The notes under the pieces: generated by a model | Databases searched by the model: none | What the model was told of the DNA's origin: nothing | The model's input: the letters and a program-made list of their open reading frames with translations, nothing else | Made by a program: the position numbers and the translations under genes | In this document: in pieces, positions 22,448 to 30,422 of the stretch | Position numbering within the stretch: the first letter of the stretch is position 1 | Layout: each line of letters starts with the position of its first letter | Assembly: GCA_018398765.1 (NCBI GenBank) | Contig: JAHBMJ010000808.1 | Span: forward strand, 1 to 32,877 | Length of the DNA: 32,877 nucleotides | Source: Chromera velia | Taxonomy: Eukaryota > Sar > Chromeraceae | Direction of reading: 5' to 3'

Positions 22448-23839
22448 ATGGAATCGCCCTTCGTTCCAGAATGGCGTTTTGCGCTTCTCAAACTCCAGAA
22501 GAGGGTCGATGACCAAGAAAAGGTCACGAAGAGACTCGAACGCTCCCTCTGGTGCACGTTGCAGCTTCTGGCGAGCCTGAAGGAGACAGAAGACCTGGCA
22601 CGCCACATCCCATCACCGCTCTCTCCTCCACAGGACCCCTCTGTCCGGGAAGAAGAAGAGGAAGAAGAAATAGAAGAGCACTCTGATGAGGCCATTTTCC
22701 CTTCCCCCTGGATCCCACCCTCACCCGTACTGACAGAAGTGCGCCAAGGCGAAGCGATTCTCAGCGCCTCCAGCCCCGAGGAAGCATCAGCAAACGACGC
22801 CTTCCTTGGCACGAGTGCGAGGCTGCCGATGGATGCGGCGTCGGTCCGTTCCGGTGCCGCTTCTCCCAGTGGCAATATGACCAGTTTCCTTTCAGATAAA
22901 GATCTCCGTGTCGATGGGGTCGGGGGGGGAGATCCTGCTGGTGCTGTGTTGAAGAAGAGAGTGCCAACTGCCGTCTCCTCTCCCCCCCCCTCCTCTCAGC
23001 CCCGTCTCCTTTCCCAACCCCCGTCTCTTCCTCCTCCAGCAGAAGAAGATGCAGAGGTTGTTGCAGCGAATCGGATGAAATTTGGCCTCCCCTCGTATTT
23101 AATGGAGAAATGCATCCGGACTGTCGACTGGAATGTCTCTGCATCCGAGTGTGGGCCTTTTGCTCCGGAGTCGGAGACAGGGGGTTGTATCTGCCTGTCG
23201 TGTCTGACCGACTCAGACGCCCTTCACGGCCTGCCGCTGTTGCCTCATGGCAAGTCGCCAAGACTGAAGGCCGTAAAGATTCTCTTTAGAGAAGCTGTCG
23301 GCTTTGCAGTCAGTGGGAGGAGCGTGCCAGAGAAAGTGTGCAAAATGTGGAATGCCGACAACAGTCTGACAGATGCGCGGTGGTTAGGCTACGGGGTTTT
23401 CTTGAATGTACGGAATAGATCAAGCCTTACAACAGCGAGTGGTAGGCATGAATTTCAGTTTGCACCGGAATACCATAAGGTCTCTGACACACAGATTGAG
23501 GCATTGGTGAATCTTTTCGGGGGGGATGGGGCGTTGATTTCAGGAGAGGAATTGGCTCTTCTCCATGCAGAGGTAAAGTCCCGCATACCTATTCGGCAAC
23601 GGGGGGAGGAAGAGAAAGAAGATGCGCGCTCTTGCGACCTCAGTGGTGTGTACCTTCGGATCGGGAGGGGAGTGATGTTTGGGCCTGGACAGCGCTGCCG
23701 TCTCGGAGAGTTTGACCTCAATGCCTCAAGTTCTCCTTTTTCGTCTTCTTGTGGGAGAAATGCTCGTGGAATCGCAAGCAGAGTAAAAGAATATTTCGAA
23801 AGTCACAGAAGGAAACCTTCGAGCTCTCGAGGCTATTGA
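22448..23839 (+). CDS. Intronless hypothetical protein, 463 aa
   Basis: The start ATG at 22448 sits in a good context (GCCACGATGG), and the frame is open to 23839. Residues about 10-50 can form a coiled coil (RFALLKLQKRVDDQEKVTKR). Residues 60-215 are acidic and Pro/Ser-rich, with an EEEEEEEIEEHSDE stretch, and are probably disordered. Residues about 215-430 look folded, with a CICLSCL cysteine pair and segments such as AVKILFREAVGFAVSG, WLGYGVFLNVRN and GVYLRIGRGVMFGPGQRC. The tail is basic. No known family is recognised. The lack of introns contrasts with the spliced neighbours and could mean retroposition or mobile-element origin. Confidence 0.72.
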   Translation: MESPFVPEWRFALLKLQKRVDDQEKVTKRLERSLWCTLQLLASLKETEDLARHIPSPLSPPQDPSVREEEEEEEIEEHSDEAIFPSPWIPPSPVLTEVRQGEAILSASSPEEASANDAFLGTSARLPMDAASVRSGAASPSGNMTSFLSDKDLRVDGVGGGDPAGAVLKKRVPTAVSSPPPSSQPRLLSQPPSLPPPAEEDAEVVAANRMKFGLPSYLMEKCIRTVDWNVSASECGPFAPESETGGCICLSCLTDSDALHGLPLLPHGKSPRLKAVKILFREAVGFAVSGRSVPEKVCKMWNADNSLTDARWLGYGVFLNVRNRSSLTTASGRHEFQFAPEYHKVSDTQIEALVNLFGGDGALISGEELALLHAEVKSRIPIRQRGEEEKEDARSCDLSGVYLRIGRGVMFGPGQRCRLGEFDLNASSSPFSSSCGRNARGIASRVKEYFESHRRKPSSSRGY

Positions 23840-24357
23840 GGTACTGACCGGTTGATACTGTCTGATTGGTTGTAGTCGAGCTAATGTCGAGCTAGTAGTC
23901 GATTCACATTAACCACGCTAGCGACTATAGTTACTTTTAATTTATTATTAACACTTTCTCGCTTTTTTCTCTGATTCTGAATCAGCTTAATTCGCCGTTG
24001 AAGTCTTGCTTCAGCCTACCGGATTGAAATAGAGCTGGGAAGCCTAGGATCTTCGACTTGCATGATACTAGCTTGCATGAACATGGACATATAGTCAATG
24101 TTAGTCATTCATTCATTCATTCACTAGTTCATTCATTCATTCACAAACTAGTTCACAAACAACAACATGCATGTAATATATATAGCTAGTAATATAGTTT
24201 ATACACAATTAATGCAAATTTAGATGCAAACCAGCAATAAACCAGCATGATTACTAGCATGATTGACAGAGTCTTTTTCTAGATCTTTTTATTGTTAACA
24301 TAGCTTGTCGGAGCACTCTACCAGTAAAATTAATTCTGAATTACCCTATATAGTGAC
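23840..24357. other. AT-rich spacer with (TTCA)n runs
   Basis: Contains interrupted ATTC/TTCA tetranucleotide runs at 24104-24143 with duplicated ACTAGTTCA blocks, and ACATGCATGTAATATATATAG just after. No gene. Confidence 0.6.
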
Positions 24358-24739
24358 CATGTTTGATTTGATTTGATTTAATTTGATTTGATTTGAGTTA
24401 GGGCTTAAGCTCAAATCAAATATCCAGTCAGGGAGGACCTAGTGTTTAAAGACCTATCAAATACGATCAAATATTTGATCAATATGACTTTCAACCTCAA
24501 ATATGAAGGTCCCGAAAAAACTTTTGCAAGTACCGATCCGTCACGCATACTGATTTAAATGAAAAAACCTAAATCTTGATGGTTTGCTCTCAAAAAAAAA
24601 ACGTTTTGAGCTGCACTAAAATTGACGTTTCACCCCTTTTTACTTCATGCAGAGGGTAAACCGATCAGCTGAACGTTTTTCCAAACAGCTGTGTTGACTT
24701 TTTTGGTGCTGGAACATCTTTTACGGCCCCCTTTTTGAG
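24358..24739 (+). repeat. Dispersed repeat, right copy, inverted relative to 1-390
   Basis: A near-identical inverted copy of the window start. It begins with CCATGTTTGATTTG, includes one copy of the 149-bp unit, and ends CCCCCTTTTTGAG. An open reading frame starts only about 30 bp beyond that end. Confidence 0.88.
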
Positions 24740-24770
24740 CGTCTGCAAACATTTTACACCCCGTAAAGAT

Positions 24771-25001
24771 ATGTCACACAATCTGACAGGGTCGAACGGG
24801 AAGAAAGAGACATTTGTTTTTAGAGCCGGGTACGCAAAAAAAATATGGTCCGTGAAAAAGGGGGCAAATATGATTCAGTGTCAGGTGAAAATACAAGGAG
24901 CCGAGGGGGAAAGAGAAACTGTTTGTGGCTGTGAGTATACAGCAGCGGGAACCAGTTCTCACCTACGAGACGGATCCACGGGTGAGGTACCCCGCTTTTG
25001 A
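24771..25001 (+). CDS. Small ORF directly after the repeat, unknown
   Basis: 76 codons from an ATG 32 bp past the repeat end. The protein starts MSHNLTGSNGKKETFVFR and includes YAKKIWSVKKGANMIQCQ, a Cys-rich VCGCEYT segment and TSSHLRDGS. The spacing vaguely recalls BED-type zinc fingers of hAT proteins (W...C..C...TSxL..H), but the second cysteine and the final histidine are not in standard places, so I do not assign it. Its 3' end overlaps the +1-frame ORF at 24925-25638. The two may be parts of one gene split by an intron, a frameshift or decay. Confidence 0.4.
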   Translation: MSHNLTGSNGKKETFVFRAGYAKKIWSVKKGANMIQCQVKIQGAEGERETVCGCEYTAAGTSSHLRDGSTGEVPRF

Positions 25002-25638
25002 CCGATTCGCCACCGGAGACATGCTGTATGACTGGGACATTTTGGATGTGAACCATGAGAGATTGCAGCATGCTCCTGACCCCGAGCGTCGAAAAGCTAT
25101 GACCACATTCCCTGTCGATATGGAGCAGTTCCAGAAAGGCAAGGGAAAAAGCAACGGGGGGGCTGCTGACAGTGCTGGAGGGGGGGCCGCTCCTGCAGGG
25201 CCTGGCGGGAGGACTAATTTGAAACCAAAGGAGGCGGCCGCAGACGTAAATGCTGAGAAGGCTGGGGGGAAATTTCCCCCTCCTGAGAAAGTCATCACTC
25301 CGGGTGAGGAAGGTTACCGACCTCTCTATATTCACCTCCAACACAAGGGGCTTGTTGTCGGCCCTGGCGCGGCACAGAGGGTAGCCAAACTTACCAACTC
25401 TGGATGCTTAGCTGCCCAAAAACAGGACGGTTCCAACACTAACAGCAATAGTAAACGTGTGCACGGTTCTCCATCTCACCCCATTGTCATCTCTCTGCAA
25501 CCGAATAGAAGCCCAGGAGCACCCACTCCTGGAAAGCCGAAAAGCCAGAGAAAAAGCTCTCAGCAGCTCCCACCACCGATTGATTCGATTCACATTGAAG
25601 AAAGTGATCATGAAGAAGAGGAAAAGGAAGTGCCATAA
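24925..25638 (+). CDS. Hypothetical protein ORF, +1 frame relative to the preceding ORF
   Basis: The frame is open from about 24883 to 25638, with no ATG before residue 33. The N-terminal part (PVLTYETDPRVRYPAFDRF, then MLYDWDILDVNHERLQ) looks like genuine protein. The centre is Gly/Ala-rich, and a folded-looking patch (YRPLYIHLQHKGLVVGPG) is followed by a Ser/Pro-rich stretch and an acidic end (EESDHEEEEKEVP). No family is recognised. An ATG at 25021 would drop the best-looking N-terminal part, so translation more likely enters from the upstream overlapping ORF or a missing exon. Confidence 0.5.
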   Translation: MAVSIQQREPVLTYETDPRVRYPAFDRFATGDMLYDWDILDVNHERLQHAPDPERRKAMTTFPVDMEQFQKGKGKSNGGAADSAGGGAAPAGPGGRTNLKPKEAAADVNAEKAGGKFPPPEKVITPGEEGYRPLYIHLQHKGLVVGPGAAQRVAKLTNSGCLAAQKQDGSNTNSNSKRVHGSPSHPIVISLQPNRSPGAPTPGKPKSQRKSSQQLPPPIDSIHIEESDHEEEEKEVP

Positions 25639-25960
25639 AGCTGAGTGATTGTCACCTCAATTTTGGTACGTGCTCTAACTTCATCGTATCAACAATTTGA
25701 AAAAGTTATATGCAATTTCAAATCTATCAATTTTACGTTCTTAATCTCTATTAGTACTAGAGTGAGTCTCAGTGACTAGACTAAGTGTATATACACTGCC
25801 ACACAAGCATATTTTTTTTACGGAACTGATAAGTTATAATTATATATATATATTTTTAAATTTTTGAAACACACATCAGAAATGTTCTGATAACTATTGT
25901 CATGAGAAAAATGATCAGAGTGGAGAAGTAAGTCAGTGACTCAGTGAGGAACCCTAAGAG
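25639..25960. other. AT-rich spacer
   Basis: Contains a (TA)n stretch near 25839-25852. No gene or defined element. Confidence 0.5.
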
Positions 25961-25967
25961 GTTAACC

Positions 25968-26056
25968 TCAAATCTTACCTCAAATATCAAATATTTGAGG
26001 TTGAAGCTCAAATTAAATCAAATCAAATCAAATCAAATATAATCAAATCAAACATG
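25968..26056. repeat. Partial third copy of the dispersed repeat end
   Basis: AAATATTTGAGGTTGAAG is followed by AAATC pentamers and closes with AATCAAACATGGTCACTAA. This matches only the inner end of the repeats at 1-390 and 24358-24739, in the left-copy orientation. It is probably a truncated copy. Confidence 0.75.
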
Positions 26057-27101
26057 GTCACTAATTCTATAGTCTAGCCTATAGTTTTTATCTGTCATCT
26101 TGTATTGTAGGCTCATAGCCAGTCATAGGTACTATAGTCTCTTATACTACTAAGGCTTTATTATGCCGCTCTAATTATTGCCGGGTACTACCAGGATCTA
26201 CCGAGGCTATAGTGATCGGCTCAATCTTGAACAACAGTGTTTTGTCTCTTGAATGCCATGCATGATATTAGCCGTGATAAAAAAATTAAAAATAAATCTT
26301 TTAGATTTTTTCCTTAAAACCGTTCAGCCTGAGGTTACATAATAATAATAATATATATTGCAGGATTACATTGTGTTTTAAATTAGAACAAAAACCCTAG
26401 ACCTGCGTGTCAGTTATCTGGTGCCCGCCTTACATCCTAGCTTGCACCATATATCCATGCCGATCCATGCACATTACTCTATTCTATGCATGCATACATG
26501 TCATGCAGTGTAACAACATATTATAACACATCACATATACATCACATCACAAGTTAAGTGTGATTCACAACATAGGTATTCTTGCATAGAATATATTTAA
26601 ATGCATTCCACTTTTAAACCAATTAAAACCATTAACACCCCCATCCATTGTAACTGTCAGCAAAACATAAATGCATTTAGAAGAGGGAAAAAGACCGTTC
26701 TGGTCAGTGTGTTTCAATGGCACTGCTTGCATGGATTACTTTTCAAGGATTCAAAAGAAGAGAATTAAGAGAAGAGACTTTCAGAAGACTTATAAGAGAA
26801 GACTCAGCTAAAAGAAAAGATAAAAAAACACTCTTAGAAACACTCTCTTTTAGCGCAAAACATAAAAAAGGGACAAAAAGTTAATTAAATAATTGACTAA
26901 GAGAGTAGAGAAGCTAGACCCCTTAAAATTGATACTCGGGATAGCCTCCCTGGGCTATTTAATTGAAACTGTCAATTTATGTCAACTTTGGAACTGAGCA
27001 CTGCTCAAAAATCTAACCTCGAATTAAATGTTGTGCTAGAAAATTAATACTTGAAAAAAAAAAAAGCCACTCAAAAATCTAAACTTACAAAAATCTAAAC
27101 T
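26057..27101. other. AT-rich spacer
   Basis: Includes an AATAAT run at 26340-26358, CATGCATACATG near 26487-26497, and an AGAAGAG-type purine-rich stretch at 26752-26850. Repeated AAAAATCTAAAC pieces lie at 27070-27100. No gene is supported except perhaps an upstream exon of the next gene. Confidence 0.4.
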
Positions 27102-27545
27102 TTGCTTTTAGGGGGGGGGATTAGAAGAGGGTGGGGTTACACAGTTCAATTGCGTACTCTGCTTCGCTCTCTCTTATCTGGTAGTTCTCTTTTCACCTCT
27201 CTCCTTCGAGCATGTACTGGGGGGGGAAAGAGATACGGTGAATCCTGCGAAGAACACTGTATTCACTATCCTGCAGTCGAAGGTAAAAAAGTGATCGACG
27301 ATGCGGTGCATTGATTGTCTGCATGCTTGCAAACAGAGCAGCTTAGGTCAAAACTTCACTTGCTGGCAGAGAGAGTGAAAGAGAGAACAGGAATCGATGA
27401 AAGGGTCTGCAGAGCAAGAGGGACTGCTGCAGCTGGGGGAAGAGGCATCGAAGAAGAAGAGACATATGTAAGAGAGCTCGTTTCATTCATTGTGGACCAG
27501 GAGCTGAAGAAGGCAAGTGCACTGATCGAAGCTTGTCTGAAATAA
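27102..27545 (+). CDS. 3' part of a small spliced gene, helical C-terminus, unknown function
   Basis: Two exons joined by a 54-bp intron (27283-27336, GTAAAA donor, GCAAACAG acceptor) share phase 1 and remove the in-frame stop at 27312. The C-terminus reads EEQLRSKLHLLAERVKERTG and later YVRELVSFIVDQELKKASAL, which is clearly helical and amphipathic. The first exon has no ATG in frame and follows a CTTTTAG that could be an acceptor, so the 5' end is missing. The frame upstream is weaker (LLRSLLSGSSLFTSLLRACT). No family is recognised. Confidence 0.45.
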
Positions 27546-28160
27546 GTGCACGCGCGTCTTGTGTGGTTGTTCAGCCTTTAGCTTCAGCCTAGGCTGCGGA
27601 GGGTCGTGGTTGTTCATATTTATGTGGAAGCAGGCTGAGCTGCAGCGGTTTGCTCCTTTTGTTTATAACTACATGCACGGGTTGCCATTTGTCTCTGGTT
27701 TCAGAGACCCTAGGCTTAACCACAATTAAGTAAGTAAGTAGAAATTGCCATCTATATAGTGTCGGAGGGGGTAGTAGAGAGGTGAAAAATATATAGTACA
27801 GTTAGGAGTAACGATAGTAGGATGGTTAGCGGCCGCCCGGGTTACCAATTTCATGGTTACGGTAGTAGTTTTTAGTATCATGACCATAGTAATGGTAGTA
27901 TTGCATATTTTTCCTAATACTAGTGATCTTCAAACCTATTTTATCTAGTTTTACCATCAAATCTACAATCAACAAAGGCTACAGAGTAAACACCATTGTT
28001 ATATCAATGTTGCTAAACTTTTAGATCTGAGATAATAATCATAATATCAAAGATATTACTCTATCACTATAAATGATGACATTATGTTATGATTATAATG
28101 CTGTAGTACCTTGCCAATTATTCAACTGTGTAGTGAAACATATCATGAATGCGAGCTCAC
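27546..28160. other. Intergenic spacer with a relative of the GTTACCGCC fold-back element
   Basis: 27800-27875 (AGTACAGTTAGGAGTAAC, GGTTACCAATTTCATGGTTAC) resembles the reverse complement of 29600-29672. The rest is AT-rich, with AAGTAAGTAAGTA at 27727-27739. No gene. Confidence 0.45.
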
Positions 28161-28395
28161 TTAGTGAGGCCTGCCAGTGACATACTGATTGATTGATTGA
28201 TCCAGTGGACTCCAACGAAAATGCGACCTAGGGGGGTGACTGGGGGAGAGGTGTGTCGCTGCCTCCCCACCCAGACTTCGGCCGGTCAACCCTAAATGAA
28301 CGCATGGTTTGCCTCTTCCAGCTGGGGGGGAAACACAGAACAAAAAAAAGAAGAACAAAGAGAGGAACAAAAGAAAAAAGATTGTCTCTCTTCGT

Positions 28396-28424
28396 GTGTG
28401 TGTGTATGTGTGTGTGTGTGTATG

Positions 28425-28469
<45 letters not shown>

Positions 28470-28490
28470 ATGCGTGTGTGTGTGTGAGTG
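28396..28490. repeat. (GT)n microsatellite with TATG interruptions
   Basis: Interrupted GT run. Probably lies in an intron or 3' region of the minus-strand gene that starts at 29179. The translated CVCVC/HTHT frames are not coding. Confidence 0.9.
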
Positions 28491-28670
28491 ACAGAGAGCG
28501 AGAATGGTCGTCAACCTGGCCCTCACAGGCATAGTACACAAACAAAGACAAAATCAAGATATGAGTAAGGGAGAATGAGGCCTGGACGTATGGATGGAAG
28601 GCTCCCTTCCAGTCAGCTTGAGCAAGGGGAATAAAGATAGAGACTGACAAAGCTGAGAGAGTCTCTTTTC

Positions 28671-28686
28671 GTATGTTTGTGTGTAT

Positions 28687-28725
<39 letters not shown>

Positions 28726-28729
28726 ACCA

Positions 28730-28770
<41 letters not shown>
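28671..28770. repeat. (GT)n and (GA)n microsatellite
   Basis: GT runs interrupted by CACCAT, then a GAGA tract to 28770. On the minus strand the CT tract lies just downstream of a GTGGGT donor at 28785. Confidence 0.9.
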
Positions 28771-28785
28771 AAGAGAACAACCCAC

Positions 28786-29179
28786 TTCGCTTCAAGCGCC
28801 TCTGCAGCTCAAACGCCCCCCTCCCTCCTCGGGAGGTGGTGTACGGGATTCGAGAAAACGCCTCTCCACACTTTGCCACATGGGAGACAAAGGTTCCAAT
28901 TTTGTGGTCCAGCAAAAAAGGCTGAGCATCTGGGTTTTTCAACAGACAACACGCACAGAAAAGGAGGAAGAACTTCTGGCTGTTCGGAGGGACGTATGGG
29001 GGAACAGTTTTCTTTGGAGTTCCAAACTGCTCCACAAATTCGGCCGTCTCCATCATGCCGAAGTCTCGAGGGGCAAGGGTAGCCTCAACATAGTCGGGAC
29101 GGCTTGCAATGCCATTCCTGAGCCTCTGTGCCAAAAGGTCAACAACTGACTCAGTTCTCGGCTGAGTCGGCTCGGCCAT
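28786..29179 (-). CDS. First coding exon of an unknown gene
   Basis: The ATG at 29179 (ATCATGGCC context) follows a CTCTCAG that may be the acceptor of a 5'-UTR intron. 131 codons begin MAEPTQPRTESVVDLLAQRL and include DYVEATLAPRDFGMMETAEF and FLLFCACCLLKNPDAQPFLL. The exon ends in phase 1 at a GTGGGT donor (28785), before the microsatellite. A candidate last exon starts at 28321 after a CCCCCCCAG acceptor: in phase 1 it stays open to a stop near 28161, but in other phases it stops within 30 codons, so I leave it out of the coordinates. No family is recognised. Confidence 0.55.
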
Positions 29180-29544
29180 GATGGCCAACTGAGAGGGGAG
29201 AGAGAAGAAAGGAAAAACTTCACTGCACTGCGTCTCACGACAAGATAAAAAAACCAAAAACCACCAGACACAGTGAACAGTAAACCAGGAAGAAGCGGAC
29301 CACTCAGTCTTGTTTCCTAGTTTCCCACGTACAGTGAGAAAGCACTGATCACTGCCAAACTGCAGCCTTCGTCAATTATCCGTCTGCTCTGACAGGGGAT
29401 AGAAGAGAAACGACTCCATAATTTTGACCACAAGTAAGGTTGACCTTCGTTTAAAAATTGATTTTCGAAAGTTGAAACGGATTTGAAAGAGACGGATTTT
29501 TTTTCAATCCATGCGTCACGTTTTTTTTATATTCTTTGCCGGGG
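29180..29544. other. Upstream region of the unknown minus-strand gene
   Basis: The probable 5' UTR and promoter of the gene starting at 29179. No other gene or defined motif. Confidence 0.4.
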
Positions 29545-29556
29545 TCTTGGCCCGAA

Positions 29557-29672
29557 CTACCATGGTAGTGGTAGGGGCCCTTGGGCCTCCAAGTTACCGC
29601 CCCATGGTTACCAAAGTGGCGGTAACTCGCCGCCTCCCCAAGGGGCCCGGTAGTAACTCCTAACCGTACTGT
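29557..29672. mobile_element. GC-rich fold-back (hairpin) element
   Basis: Imperfect arms at about 29570-29600 (GGTAGGGGCCCTTGGGCC, AAGTTACCGC) and 29619-29653 (GCGGTAACTCGCC, CCAAGGGGCCCGGTAG) enclose a GGTTACC loop region. The palindrome ACTACCATGGTAGT lies just outside. It is GC-rich inside AT-rich DNA, and a diverged relative lies at 27800-27875 in inverted orientation. Probably a small non-autonomous repeat. Confidence 0.6.
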
Positions 29673-29875
29673 GTAGTGAAAAAAAAAAAAAAGGCGAAAA
29701 AGGGAACCATAACTTCGTCCATAAGAGTACACAAGATCGAGTTCAAGTTCAAGCTATAGTTTGTGCTCGCTCAGATTTTTTTTTAAACCATCCATGTTAC
29801 ATTATATAAACGAATTCATATTTTTAAAGAAAAAAAAAGTTTAAAAAAAGAAGAGTATTTAATATAAAAGTTTTT

Positions 29876-30339
29876 ACCTACCGCCTGTGGAAAAATTATT
29901 GATGAAAAAAATCGCTAAAAATTCTAGCATGTTTTAAATTTAATCCCCAAAAATATTATCTACTTGGTTGCAGAGTGTAGGGTTTAAAACCTTAATTTTT
30001 AAATTTTGCTGCCCGGGAGCTTAGCGCTCCAACTGGGGTTAGGCATCCTCTAACTAACTAACTAACTAACTTTATAGAGTCACTAGACTGTAAAGGCAAA
30101 AAACTATAAAAAATATTTGAGTTTTGAAATTTAATTTTTTTCTGACTTTTTTGAAAAATATAATCTTTGATATTCCATTCTTGAATCACCCCAAAACTAT
30201 CTGTGTATCATAAAAAAATAGTTTGCAGTTGTTGACAACTTGTTGTAAGATATTCTCAAAATATCAGCTTCATATCATAGTTAGTTTAAGAGTTAGGACT
30301 AGGAAGAAGGGTGAAATAATTTTTCCACAGGCGGTAGGT
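29876..30339. mobile_element. 464-bp element with about 25-bp terminal inverted repeats
   Basis: The left end ACCTACCGCCTGTGGAAAAA (29876) is repeated inverted at the right end as TTTTTCCACAGGCGGTAGGT (ending 30339), and the match continues a few bases further inward (ATTATT/AATAAT). Both flanks are T runs, so a target duplication cannot be measured. The interior is AT-rich, with a (TAAC)n run at 30053-30070 and no reading frame. A non-autonomous DNA transposon is the best reading. It lies 84 bp from the end of the nuclease gene. Confidence 0.78.
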
Positions 30340-30422
30340 TTTTTTGTATGATAAATTGCCTGTTCAACTACAATTTGATTATTGAACTTAAATATTAATT
30401 ATTTGTTGCTTTCAATCTGGCT

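Noticed and set aside
1-24739. Polinton/Maverick-type giant transposon
   Set aside because: The size and long inverted ends would suit, but no DNA polymerase B, integrase, packaging ATPase, protease or capsid gene is visible inside.
24771-25001. BED zinc finger of a hAT transposase
   Set aside because: Only the general spacing is reminiscent. The expected CxxC and HxxxH/C pairs are not present.
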